NCBI GenBank assembly: GCA_965200005.1
Contig: OZ241331.1
Location: forward strand, 2,914,001 to 2,978,000
DNA: 64,000 nt
Origin: Aldehydirespirator sp965200005
Lineage (GTDB): Bacteria; Actinomycetota; Acidimicrobiia; Acidimicrobiales; Aldehydirespiratoraceae
Reading direction: 5' to 3'
The notes under the pieces are model-generated. The model searched no databases. It was not told the origin of the DNA and worked only from the letters and a program-made list of their open reading frames with translations. The position numbers were made by a program, and so were the translations under genes. Shown here piece after piece: positions 9,006-17,269 of the stretch (the first letter of the stretch is position 1; every line of letters starts with the position of its first letter).

Positions 9006-10196
9006 TCAGAGGTGTCGCCTGATTACCGAAGCAAGTCTTGAGACGCCGATGTCGATCGCGTCCGGTTCAAGATGTCCGAAACACAGCCGCATACGCCGCG
9101 AGCCATAGTCTGGGTCGACGCACCATGATGCTCCCGGATTGAACTCAACGCCGACATCCATCGCTGCAGCCAGCAGAGATTCCGTGTCGATCTCTTTGGG
9201 AAGCGTCACCCAAACAAAGATCCCACCTGCTGGTGGTTCGAATGACACCAAAGACCCCAGATGAGTCTGCAATGCTGAGCACAAGGCGTTGCACTTTGTC
9301 TGTAAGGCCTGAGTCAGTTGGTTGACATGGTCATCAAAGTGAGCATTGGCGTACTCGGCAACAGCGATCTGTTCAAGAGCACCGGAACCAGCGTCAGTCT
9401 TTAGGGCCAAGAGCCTGCTCATTAGGGGCCAATCGGCAACCACATATCCGATCCGCAGCGCTGGTGCGAGCGTCTTTGAGAACGACCCGCAGTACACGAC
9501 CTGGCCGTTGCCTTCATCAAGTGAGCGGATAGTTGGCGGTCTCGAACCGTCAAACACCAGGTCGGCGTAACAGTCGTCTTCAAAGATGGCCACACCGTGA
9601 TGTCTTGCCACTTCAAGGAGTTGCAACCGGCGTGCGGTTGGCATGACTGTTCCGGTTGGGTTCTGTACAGTCGGGATCGTGTAGATGAACTTCGGTGGCT
9701 TGCCGGTCGTCGCGAGCTGTGTAAGTAGTTTGTCGAGATGATCAACACAGATGCCACCTTGGTCGAGTTTCACTCCGTGTATGTGTGCTCCCAAGGCAGC
9801 TAGACGGCTGAGAGCTCCCGCATATGTTGCCTCTTCGACAATCACATGATCACCAGGCGCCAAGAGTGCCGCGCCAACAAAGTCAAGTGCCTGAAGCGAC
9901 CCAGAAGTGATGAGTACATCGTCGGGATCTGTGGCCATAGCTGCTCGCCGCCCGAGAGCTTCAGCTACGAATTCACGCAACGGCAGGTGACCCTGTGGGC
10001 TCCCTCCGAGGTTGTAGAAGGCCAAGTCCTTGCCGAAACGTGAGAGTGCAACAGCCGCCGCTTCAGCGAACCCTCCAGAGGGAACACTCGCAGGGTCGTT
10101 GTGTCCCCCCACGAAGTTGTACGGAACATCACCGCTCCAGCGGTTCTCACCAACGGAGAGTCTCGGCCGCAACATCGACACCATGTCAAAGCTCAT
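9006..10196 (-). CDS. PLP-dependent aminotransferase, class I/II
   Basis: A fold-type I aminotransferase of 396 residues resembling the 2-aminoadipate aminotransferase / MocR C-terminal group. Visible landmarks are the cofactor-binding LITSGSLQALDFVG, substrate-side NPTGTVMP, the PLP-ring Asp/Tyr stretch IFEDDCYADLVFDG, the Schiff-base lysine in SFSKTLAPALRIGYV, and the carboxylate-binding Arg near RMRLCFGH. No DNA-binding domain is fused, so it is an enzyme and not a MocR regulator. The gene for thiamine pyrophosphokinase ends 9 bases upstream, so they probably share a transcript. The exact amino donor cannot be read from the sequence. Confidence 0.85.
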   Translation of the reverse strand: MSFDMVSMLRPRLSVGENRWSGDVPYNFVGGHNDPASVPSGGFAEAAAVALSRFGKDLAFYNLGGSPQGHLPLREFVAEALGRRAAMATDPDDVLITSGSLQALDFVGAALLAPGDHVIVEEATYAGALSRLAALGAHIHGVKLDQGGICVDHLDKLLTQLATTGKPPKFIYTIPTVQNPTGTVMPTARRLQLLEVARHHGVAIFEDDCYADLVFDGSRPPTIRSLDEGNGQVVYCGSFSKTLAPALRIGYVVADWPLMSRLLALKTDAGSGALEQIAVAEYANAHFDDHVNQLTQALQTKCNALCSALQTHLGSLVSFEPPAGGIFVWVTLPKEIDTESLLAAAMDVGVEFNPGASWCVDPDYGSRRMRLCFGHLEPDAIDIGVSRLASVIRRHL

Positions 10197-10205
10197 CTTC
10201 CAAAC

Positions 10206-10853
10206 CTAAAGGTCGCTGAGCCCACCGGGATATATGGCAACCACTACGCCCTCACTTACGGTGATCTGAGCCGGAGCCGACACGATCGTGTTGGAGACTC
10301 CACGTGAAGCCATTGGGTGAAGCGTCTCATCGTTGAGCGGAAACTCAAGACCGTGAGTTGCGAGGACACGTGCCGCGCCTCCGATCGCTAACAGCGTGAC
10401 TACATCCCCCACCGGACCGACCAACGTGCCGGTACCGCGAATCACTTCGACATAAGCCTTGTCAACAGACGCCGTAACACGTGTCGGTGACCACCGGGGG
10501 GATGCGAGCGTCAAGATGTTGGCCAGTGCGTGGTCTAACCGACCACCCGCGGTGGCCAGCACATGTACGTCAGAGCGTCGCTCGCAGGCGTAAGCGAGTG
10601 CAAGTTCAAGGTCGGTCTCATCCTTGCGAGAGGGGTAACTGTGAAACTCGGCTCCGCAACTTTGGGCCCAGCCATGCGCCCTGTGACTTAAGGAATCCTG
10701 ATCACCGATCACAGCATCGACATGCCAGGCGTTGCGTAACGCCGTTTCGCACCCACCGTTCGCCGCAACAACCAGATCAACCCCAGTAGGCATCGCAACA
10801 AGGCCACGAACACCCGCCGTGATAACCAGCGCCCGCCCCCGGTCATCACCCAC
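10206..10853 (-). CDS. Thiamine pyrophosphokinase
   Basis: Transfers pyrophosphate from ATP to thiamine to form thiamine diphosphate. The protein has 215 residues. It carries the metal/ATP-binding motifs VIGDQDSL and RKDETDLELAL, followed by ATAGGRLDHALANI, all diagnostic of the ThiN/TPK catalytic domain, and a C-terminal beta-rich thiamine-binding half ending with SNTIVSAPAQITVSEG. The family usually has GDxDS and KDxTD, both present. Starts with GTG at 10853. It lies just upstream of the aminotransferase and downstream of the AAA ATPase on the same strand. Confidence 0.87.
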   Translation of the reverse strand: MGDDRGRALVITAGVRGLVAMPTGVDLVVAANGGCETALRNAWHVDAVIGDQDSLSHRAHGWAQSCGAEFHSYPSRKDETDLELALAYACERRSDVHVLATAGGRLDHALANILTLASPRWSPTRVTASVDKAYVEVIRGTGTLVGPVGDVVTLLAIGGAARVLATHGLEFPLNDETLHPMASRGVSNTIVSAPAQITVSEGVVVAIYPGGLSDL

Positions 10854-10880
10854 AAACCCGAGACTACGTCCCGTCCAGTC

Positions 10881-12062
10881 TCAACTCGTTTCAGCTTCGG
10901 TCTTCGAGAACCCGATCGGCCGTGACCGAAGCGACTCAACGAGCCATTCGTAATCGTCAAGCTCACGGATCCACGCTCGAGCAGACTCAAAGGCAAATGT
11001 GATCTGCCCCCTACCGGCCTGCGCGATCAAGCCAGTTCTCATCAAACGCTGCCGGTACACGGACGCATAGCCACTGGAAACTCCCAGGCGAGCCGCGATG
11101 TTTGCCATACGGGAAGGTCCCTCATCTTGGGCCATCGCAACCGCAAAGCGTTGCCCTACTTGGGAGAGTCCGTTCCACAGTGGAGCTACTACTAGTTGTC
11201 CCATCATGTGTGTCGCGATTTCGGAACCACTTGCGACGTCCCTGGCTGTTATCACGGACATCGGATCATCGGCGGCCTCCCAGGCGTAATACCCGACCAA
11301 TTGCACCATGAATGGGTAACCCTGTGAGGCTGTTACCGCGCTCTTGATCGCTTCGCTTGTCATTCGGCCACCATGTTGACGGACGGGCAGGTCAATGGCA
11401 CTCCATGCTTCAGTCCAACTGAGGAAACCGATGTCGTATCGGGCACAGCGTTGCAGGAAGGTGACACTATTGTCGCTCAGCAGCGTCTCTTCCAGGGTCT
11501 GTAGCCCTGCACCGGCAAAGAGCATCGGATCTTGACCAATCCGTGTCACGTCTTGAACTGCGACACCGAGCCGTCTGAGTTCGTCTCGTTCCCCGGCGTG
11601 TAACTCGTCGACAGTTAATAGTAAACCAACGTTGTGATGTCTCAGATGGCGTCCTAGGGCTTCGAGCACATTCGCGACGCTTCGTGATAGATCAGCCGCA
11701 CGGTCGTAGGCACGTGTCATGCGGATGCCCGCCGCACTGAGATCCCTTGTGATCGGTCGCGCGAGGTCGCGCGCCATGCGATTTAGATGTTCCATGGCCT
11801 CGTGTGCGATGCGGTTAAGGAGGCCATGGGTCGCTGCGTCAGCAGAAATAGAGATCCACCCTTCGGATTGCGCTAGGTCACGAAGTTCAGCAAGCATCAC
11901 CGTCTTGCCTGCGCCTCGAAGCCCAAGTAGAAGCGACGTGTAGGCGGGGTGCGTCGGGCCTGTCGCCATTGCGCTGGCTATGTCCTTCAGGAGTTCGTCG
12001 CGACCTGCCAACATGGGAGGCGTCGCCCCGAAGGTCGGTGCGAAAGGGTTGACAATGGCCAT
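10881..12062 (-). CDS. AAA ATPase with winged-helix-like C-terminus
   Basis: A single-domain P-loop ATPase of 393 residues of the broad ORC/STAND-like type. Walker A is LLGLRGAGKTVML, Walker B is LLLTVDELHAGE, and a sensor-like segment is PMLFAGAGLQ. The C-terminal 80 residues (RMANIAARLGVSSGYASVYRQRLMRTGLI) look like a winged-helix domain, a layout seen in archaeal Cdc6-like and stand-alone regulatory ATPases. ATG at 12062 is chosen because a strong AGGAGG lies 5 bases upstream; the GTG two codons earlier overlaps that ribosome site. Its function is unknown. It is on the same strand as, and 28 bases from, the thiamine pyrophosphokinase gene. Confidence 0.78.
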   Translation of the reverse strand: MAIVNPFAPTFGATPPMLAGRDELLKDIASAMATGPTHPAYTSLLLGLRGAGKTVMLAELRDLAQSEGWISISADAATHGLLNRIAHEAMEHLNRMARDLARPITRDLSAAGIRMTRAYDRAADLSRSVANVLEALGRHLRHHNVGLLLTVDELHAGERDELRRLGVAVQDVTRIGQDPMLFAGAGLQTLEETLLSDNSVTFLQRCARYDIGFLSWTEAWSAIDLPVRQHGGRMTSEAIKSAVTASQGYPFMVQLVGYYAWEAADDPMSVITARDVASGSEIATHMMGQLVVAPLWNGLSQVGQRFAVAMAQDEGPSRMANIAARLGVSSGYASVYRQRLMRTGLIAQAGRGQITFAFESARAWIRELDDYEWLVESLRSRPIGFSKTEAETS

Positions 12063-12112
12063 GCGCACCTCCTAAGTGCGTCAGGAATTCTGATACGTAA
12101 CCTTAGGACGTT

Positions 12113-12170
12113 GTTGGATTTGTTGGCTCTTGTTGGATTTGTTGGATTCTGTTGGCTTTTGTCGGTTTGG
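12113..12170. repeat. GTTGG-rich imperfect direct repeats
   Basis: A 58-base stretch built from GTTGGATTT, GTTGGCTCTT and GTTGGATTCT variants, with one exact 16-base near-duplicate (TTGTTGGATTTGTTGG and parts of it). It lies 5' of the AAA ATPase gene and just after the small membrane ORF on the minus strand. It forms no clear hairpin. It could be an operator array or slippage-generated filler; neither can be decided from sequence. Confidence 0.5.
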
Positions 12171-12299
12171 CTAGCGGAAGGCGATGTACACGCAGATCCA
12201 GATGATTAGTCCCACGCTCCAGTGCAGCGAAGTGGTGGCAAGACCAATGATGATTGGGGTAGCGATCAGCAGCAGACCCAGCCTTGGCCACTGGTTCAA
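12171..12299 (-). CDS. Small two-helix membrane protein (hypothetical)
   Basis: A 42-codon open frame beginning with TTG 10 bases after the M23 peptidase stop. Almost its whole length is two hydrophobic segments, LGLLLIATPIIIGLATTSL and WSVGLIIWICVYIAF, split by His-Trp, ending in Arg. No ribosome site precedes the TTG, so if made it would depend on translational coupling to the peptidase gene. Random GC-rich sequence rarely gives so clean a hydrophobic pattern without stops, which is the main support. No family is recognised. Confidence 0.42.
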   Translation of the reverse strand: MNQWPRLGLLLIATPIIIGLATTSLHWSVGLIIWICVYIAFR

Positions 12300-12309
12300 G
12301 GCACGGCGT

Positions 12310-13539
12310 CTAGGGCAGGTAGGGCAGGGGGTCTACTGCTGTGCCGTCGATACGTAGTTCAAAGTGCAGATGCGGGCCCGTCGAGAGGCCGGTTGAACCC
12401 ATCGAACCTATGCGATCACCGCTGCTTACTTGCTCACCCACAGACACAGAGATCTGGCTTAGATGTGCATACAACGAGCTGTATCCAAGTCCGTGATAGA
12501 TGACGATCGTGTTGCCGTAACCGCCACGGCGTTCGGCCAGGATTACTTCACCAGAGCGTGCCGCCCTAATTCGATCACCAGTATCGCCATCAATGTCGAT
12601 GCCCTGATGCTGGCGAACCCCTCCAAGAATTGGGTGAACTCGCGGCCCAAATGTTGAGGTCAAACCACCATCGGCAGGCCAGGCAACAAACTCAAAGGGG
12701 CCGTGTTCTGCTTCGTGAGCGCGGCGCTCGTCTTCGATGGCTTGTCGGCGGGCCTCCTCTTCCTGGCGGCGACGCTCCTCGGCGGCCCGTCGTATCGACT
12801 CTTCGATAGCCCAGATCTCGCGCTCCATCTCACGATCGATGCGGTCGAGTTCTGCCGCCTCACGATTCCACTCGTCAATGCGGCGCTGGATCTCGGCTCG
12901 GTAACCCTCAGCGACAGCGCGTGCCTCTCGCAACTCTTCAAGGCGGTCCTCTTGAGCTTCGCGCTCTCGATCAGCAGCCTCTGCACGGCTAACGGCACGG
13001 AGCCGGACAGCATCAAGTTGCGCTTCAGCGGTACGCAGCTCATCTGTAATCTCAAGCTCGCTGCCGAGCGTGACATCAATGAGGAAAAGTCGCACGGCGT
13101 TCTGGTTGAGGTCACTGTTGGCGAGCTGTTCAACGATGTCGGCTGGTGGCTTTACGAAAGCGTCAATTGCCCGCTCGCGAAGGCGCTCACGGATGTCTTC
13201 GATCTCTTGAACCAGCCAGTCGGCCTCGGCTCGTGCCGCAAGGGCTTCGGCTTCAGCGGCCTGGATCGATGCCGCAGCTGCGGCGATTCGGGATTGCTGC
13301 AACTCGATGAACTCATCTAGATCGGCGAGCGCGTCAACTAGAGCATCGTCATCTGCAAGCAGGGCATCGATCTGAGTGGCGACTTCAGCCGCATTGCGAG
13401 CTAGGGCTTCCCGCTGGCTACGAAGATCTTCGATCTGCTGTTGCTCGGATTGAGCTACCACAGCTGTGGCCATCAGGGCTGCCGCAACCAGGGTCGCCAC
13501 GCAGAATCCGAACACTTTGCGGATCCGGCGCCTCGGCAT
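12310..13539 (-). CDS. Secreted coiled-coil M23 peptidase
   Basis: A peptidoglycan endopeptidase or activator of the EnvC/RipA-partner kind, about 409 residues. A signal peptide (RRRIRKVF then FCVATLVAAALMATAVVAQ) is followed by two long Glu/Arg/Ala-rich coiled coils (about 35-270). The C-terminal LytM/M23 domain carries HPILGGVRQHQGIDIDG and GPHLHFELRIDG, so the zinc ligands (HxxxD and HxH) are intact and the protein should be catalytically active. ATG at 13539 puts the signal peptide at the very N-terminus; earlier in-frame starts add a Cys-rich stretch without family character. It probably acts in cell division or wall remodelling outside the membrane. Confidence 0.85.
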   Translation of the reverse strand: MPRRRIRKVFGFCVATLVAAALMATAVVAQSEQQQIEDLRSQREALARNAAEVATQIDALLADDDALVDALADLDEFIELQQSRIAAAAASIQAAEAEALAARAEADWLVQEIEDIRERLRERAIDAFVKPPADIVEQLANSDLNQNAVRLFLIDVTLGSELEITDELRTAEAQLDAVRLRAVSRAEAADREREAQEDRLEELREARAVAEGYRAEIQRRIDEWNREAAELDRIDREMEREIWAIEESIRRAAEERRRQEEEARRQAIEDERRAHEAEHGPFEFVAWPADGGLTSTFGPRVHPILGGVRQHQGIDIDGDTGDRIRAARSGEVILAERRGGYGNTIVIYHGLGYSSLYAHLSQISVSVGEQVSSGDRIGSMGSTGLSTGPHLHFELRIDGTAVDPLPYLP

Positions 13540-13750
13540 GGCCGACGGGCGTTCAGCTTGCGTGAGCCTTATGCGCGGCACGCCACGAACCTGCACCATC
13601 CGGCGAAACCGTAACAGAACCGCAACATAACTGCAATAGTTCTGCAACGTTGCGGCTGCATTGCGTTTATCTTCGTCACCCTCCGCTGAGCACTGAGACA
13701 CCTGACTTCGGACGAGCCTCTCGACTCATTGGCACGCCTGACTTGTATTG

Positions 13751-14914
13751 CTAAGGCTTGTCGCGACCCACAAGCCACATCGAGAAGTACTGCGCCCCGC
13801 CTCCGTAGGCATGCCCCATCGCCATCCGGGCACTATCGACCTGGTGCTCACCCGCCGAGTCCATCACCTGAAGCGCGGCCTCAGCGAATCGGATCATGCC
13901 CGAGGCACCGATCGGGTTGCTCGACAGCACACCACCGGAGCAATTCACCGGCAAATCGCCACCGTCAAGGCCCGTGGCACCAGACTCGACCATGCGCCAG
14001 CCTTCACCTACCTCAGCAAACCCGAGGCTCTCAAGCCACATCGGCTCGTACCACGAGAACGGCACGTACATCTCGACGGCGTCAATCTCGGCGCGGCGAT
14101 CCACGATCCCGGCCTGTGCGAACAGGTCATTGGCGCACTCCTCTGAGGCGGCCGGTGAGACCATATTGCGCCCGCCGTAGCTGTTGCTCTCGCTACGCAT
14201 TGCCGTGCCATGCACCCACGCGACCGGACCGTCGTGAGCATCTCCGTAGGCTTCGTCGGCCAACACCACAGCGCAGGCACCATCTGAGGATGGACATGTC
14301 TCGGAATAGCGGATCGGATCCCAAAGCATTGGCGATCCGACCACCTGCTCAAACGTCAAATCACGCTGGTGCAGGTGCGCATACGGGTTAAGCAGCGCTT
14401 GCTGTCTGTCCTTGAACGCCACCATGCAACCTATGAGTTCGGGAGCGCCTGTCATCATCATGTAGCGGCGCATGATCGGCGAGAAGTAACCACCGGCACC
14501 TGCATTAACCGACGTTGCAAACGGTTGAGGCAGCGACAGCGCCCACATGGCGTTGGACTCCGACTGTTTCTCCCAGCCGATGGTTAATACCCGCCGATGC
14601 ACCCGGCTCTGCACCATGGAAGCCGCTACGCAAGCTGTCGATCCCCCGACCGAGCCAGCTGTGTGAACTCGCATGATCGGTTTGCCGACCGCTCCAAGCG
14701 CCTCGCAAAGGTAAACCTCGGGCATCATCACGCCCTCAAAGAAGTCGGGCGCCTTGCCGATGATCACCGCATCGATATCGGCCCAGGTGCAATGCGCCAT
14801 CTCGAGCGCTCGGTAGGCGGCCTCGCGCAGCAGTCCAGCAATCGAGACATCGCCACGAGCTGAGGCGTACTTGGTCTGGCCAACCCCGATGACGGCAGTG
14901 CGCTCGCTTGCCAC
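13751..14914 (-). CDS. Thiolase-like protein (acetyl-CoA acetyltransferase / lipid-transfer family)
   Basis: A thiolase-superfamily protein of about 387 residues. It contains the SVGGSTACVAASMVQ segment where classical thiolases carry the nucleophilic Cys, and the C-terminal CSGGVLSSNPIGASGMIRFAEA and GHAYGGGAQYF motifs. Together with the gene upstream and the two DUF35 genes it forms the order DUF35, DUF35, thiolase, thiolase seen in actinobacterial sterol or branched acyl-CoA side-chain degradation (for example the mycobacterial Ltp3/Ltp4 neighbourhood). GTG at 14914 is preferred because GGAGG ends about 9 bases before it; a GTG at 14923 lies directly against that site. Probably an acyl-CoA thiolase or aldolase subunit; substrate unknown. 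Confidence 0.78.
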   Translation of the reverse strand: MASERTAVIGVGQTKYASARGDVSIAGLLREAAYRALEMAHCTWADIDAVIIGKAPDFFEGVMMPEVYLCEALGAVGKPIMRVHTAGSVGGSTACVAASMVQSRVHRRVLTIGWEKQSESNAMWALSLPQPFATSVNAGAGGYFSPIMRRYMMMTGAPELIGCMVAFKDRQQALLNPYAHLHQRDLTFEQVVGSPMLWDPIRYSETCPSSDGACAVVLADEAYGDAHDGPVAWVHGTAMRSESNSYGGRNMVSPAASEECANDLFAQAGIVDRRAEIDAVEMYVPFSWYEPMWLESLGFAEVGEGWRMVESGATGLDGGDLPVNCSGGVLSSNPIGASGMIRFAEAALQVMDSAGEHQVDSARMAMGHAYGGGAQYFSMWLVGRDKP

Positions 14915-14915
14915 G

Positions 14916-15971
14916 TCAGTCACCCTCCAGCACGCACACCAGGTTCTGTTGCAGACACGGCCCTGAAGTGGCGTGTGCCACAGCACGATCGGCGTCACCG
15001 TTCCAGATACGTGAAGCGGCCTCGCCTATACGTATCAGCCCTGATCCCATCATCGTGTGAGCCGCTAGCGCACCTCCTGACGGGTTGACAGCCGTCTTGG
15101 TTTCATCGATGCCAAGCGCTTCGATTAGCAGATGCTCCGAAGTGGTGTAGGGCCCATATAGCTCGGCGACATCGACTTTGTCGGCTGCAACACCGGCGTG
15201 AGTTGCGGCCAGCGCTGCGGACATGGACGATGTGAGATCACGCACGCCAAGCGTGTGGGCGTCACTGCGATGATCAAAGCCACGTATCCAGGCGGGACGC
15301 TCGCACATCTCTCGGGCAACGTCACCAACGGCTAGCACCATGGCGGCTCCACCGTCGGATCCCGCAGCCAGATCAGAGGGACGCAGCGGATCAACCGCAT
15401 AGGGCTCTGCGAGGATCTGCTCCACCGTTTTGGCTTCGGTGCGCACGGCGTGTGGATTGGTGGCTGCATTCGTGCGGCTGCGTGCCGATATCTCGGCTAG
15501 CCGTCTTTCGCTCACATCCCCCGCTTCGAGCATCAAGCGAGCCGCTAGCGCTTCGATCGCATGGGCATCCGGCCACAGCGGGCACACGTAGTAGGGATCC
15601 ATCTGGGTAGCGAGCACATCTCGCAACGATCCCGGTGACGACTTCCCGTAGCCATAAACAAAGGCCGTGTCGATTCCACCGCATTGCAGCTTCACCCAGG
15701 CCTCATAGAGAGCCCAGGCACCGTCTTGTTCGACGTGGCTCTCGCTGATCGGCGGAACCGGGCCCGTCCCGTCAATTGTCATCACAAAAGAAAAGGCCTG
15801 ACCGGCTAGGAAATCTGACGACCCCGAACATGTGAAGCCGATGTCGGATTGGGTTAGCCCGACGTTTGTCTTGGCCTTCTCCATGAGTGGCACCATGAAC
15901 TCGACCTCAGACTCACCTGAGATCGAAGCCTGCTGGCGCTGCTCGAAGGACACCACCGCTACATCAATCAT
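14916..15971 (-). CDS. Thiolase-like lipid-transfer protein (Ltp family)
   Basis: A second thiolase-fold protein, 351 residues, ending one base before the start of the thiolase gene that follows it. It shows GFTCSGSSDFLAGQAF in the nucleophile loop, VAELYGPYTTSEHLLIEALG in the middle and NPSGGALAAHTMMGSGLIRIGEA near the end, typical of the Ltp-type paralogues that pair with a DUF35 partner to form aldolase or thiolase heteromers. The Cys in GFTCSG is a candidate nucleophile. The close linkage suggests a heteromeric complex with the flanking gene products. Confidence 0.77.
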   Translation of the reverse strand: MIDVAVVSFEQRQQASISGESEVEFMVPLMEKAKTNVGLTQSDIGFTCSGSSDFLAGQAFSFVMTIDGTGPVPPISESHVEQDGAWALYEAWVKLQCGGIDTAFVYGYGKSSPGSLRDVLATQMDPYYVCPLWPDAHAIEALAARLMLEAGDVSERRLAEISARSRTNAATNPHAVRTEAKTVEQILAEPYAVDPLRPSDLAAGSDGGAAMVLAVGDVAREMCERPAWIRGFDHRSDAHTLGVRDLTSSMSAALAATHAGVAADKVDVAELYGPYTTSEHLLIEALGIDETKTAVNPSGGALAAHTMMGSGLIRIGEAASRIWNGDADRAVAHATSGPCLQQNLVCVLEGD

Positions 15972-16038
15972 GGTTGGTGCCTTGATGTGGAAGCTGCGAC
16001 GCGCCTGCTCGCGCCGGTGCTTGAATGTGCAGTGGCCT

Positions 16039-16620
16039 TCATGGTTTCGTCGCCTCGGGTCGTCCGATCCGGGCGTAGTCGGTGATCTCTACATCGGGCT
16101 CACCGGTCGGTTCCCAGCCGAGGATGTTGGCTGCCGAGGTCTCTAGTTCTTCGTCGGGCTTCCAGACAGCCCGCACCCGCATCCCTATCTGCACCTCCTC
16201 AGGTGCGATGTTGATAACCAGTCCCAGGAATCCGACTGACGCGCCATCCAGGACAATCCAGGCGCTGCAATAGGGCGGTTTGAGGTCGGGGCGTCGCTCG
16301 ATCGGCACCCGAGTGATATTGAAAGACTCCACATAGCCGCGGTCGGGCAACTCGACCACTTCATGGGTTGCTGTGCCTGCGATAGGGCTAACGCCGCGGG
16401 GCGGGACGAACACTTGGCCCGTTACCGGACACCGCTCACCGAGGATCTGCTTGCGCTTCATCGCACGCAGGTATCGCGATAGCGCACGACCGGGCGTGTA
16501 GGTATAAGAGAGCCGGATCGGTGTGGTTACTCGCTCGACTGGCTCGATGGATGCAAGCGACTCCGGCAGAACTAGCTGTGCGGCGAGCGCCGCCGGTGGA
16601 GCGAGCGGATCAGCTGGCAT
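16039..16620 (-). CDS. OB-fold DUF35 protein
   Basis: An acyl-CoA-binding-like OB-fold protein of 193 residues. The rubredoxin-like zinc ribbon typical of the family is degenerate: only one Cys remains (GERCPVTGQVFVPPRG), where normally four coordinate zinc. The following OB-fold (VESFNITRV, PYCSAWIVLDGASVGFLGLV, GMRVRAVWKPDEE) is well kept. DUF35 proteins bind thiolase-like Ltp partners and are needed for their activity, for example in sterol side-chain cleavage. The start lies 3 bases after the upstream DUF35 stop. Confidence 0.78.
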   Translation of the reverse strand: MPADPLAPPAALAAQLVLPESLASIEPVERVTTPIRLSYTYTPGRALSRYLRAMKRKQILGERCPVTGQVFVPPRGVSPIAGTATHEVVELPDRGYVESFNITRVPIERRPDLKPPYCSAWIVLDGASVGFLGLVINIAPEEVQIGMRVRAVWKPDEELETSAANILGWEPTGEPDVEITDYARIGRPEATKP

Positions 16621-16623
16621 GGC

Positions 16624-17139
16624 TCAGCGATCCCCGCTCGACGGTGCAGCCACGGGCCCGGTCACCGGCGGCTGCACAGTCCCAGGACCGGGCTCGGATT
16701 CGGGCTCGGGCTGAAAGCCGGCTATATCAGCGATGTGGCCTTGACGCTCATCGCGCCACACAGCACGCACTCGCATGCCAGTCGACATCTCGGAGGCATC
16801 ACCAACAAGCACACCATGAAGCATCGGCGCATCTGCACCATCAAGTCGGATCAGCGCCCAGGCAAAAGGCACGTCAAACGGTTGCTGCGACCTTGGTTCG
16901 CCGTTCCATGACCAACTCAATACCTCGCCGGTTTGGTCGACCTCAACCATCTCGGTGAGTGGCTCAGAAGTAATCGGGTCGTACTCCAGCGGCGGGCACA
17001 ACACCGAGCCGTCGCCCCGGCGGATCCCGTAGATCCGCCGAGACTTCAGACCGGCAAGCAAGGCACCGATAACAGGCCCGGTAGAGCGCGTGAAGGGATA
17101 CTCAAGCACTAGCGGGGCGCGCAACACGTCGCTCGGCAT
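16624..17139 (-). CDS. OB-fold DUF35 protein, second copy
   Basis: Paralogue of the next gene, 171 residues from the ATG at 17139. Zinc-ribbon cysteines are again reduced to one (GSVLCPPLEYDP), and the OB-fold part (VLSWSWNGEP, FAWALIRLDGADAPMLHGVLVG, GMRVRAVWRDERQ) is recognisable. It ends in a Pro/Glu/Ser/Gly-rich tail. A start as far up as 17235 (TTG) is open but the extra residues are low-complexity Ala/Ser/Thr. Two DUF35 proteins with two thiolase-like proteins suggest two heteromers or one four-part complex. Confidence 0.72.
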   Translation of the reverse strand: MPSDVLRAPLVLEYPFTRSTGPVIGALLAGLKSRRIYGIRRGDGSVLCPPLEYDPITSEPLTEMVEVDQTGEVLSWSWNGEPRSQQPFDVPFAWALIRLDGADAPMLHGVLVGDASEMSTGMRVRAVWRDERQGHIADIAGFQPEPESEPGPGTVQPPVTGPVAAPSSGDR

Positions 17140-17269
17140 GGGCAGAGAGGCTACGTCACCAACCCCCGCATTGCTTTCTGCTGCTTCCTGATCTGTTGCT
17201 GTTGACGCTGCTGTTGACGCGGCCCTGCACCCCAAATCGGTACAGAGCCACGCCAGAGAGTGTTCTCAG

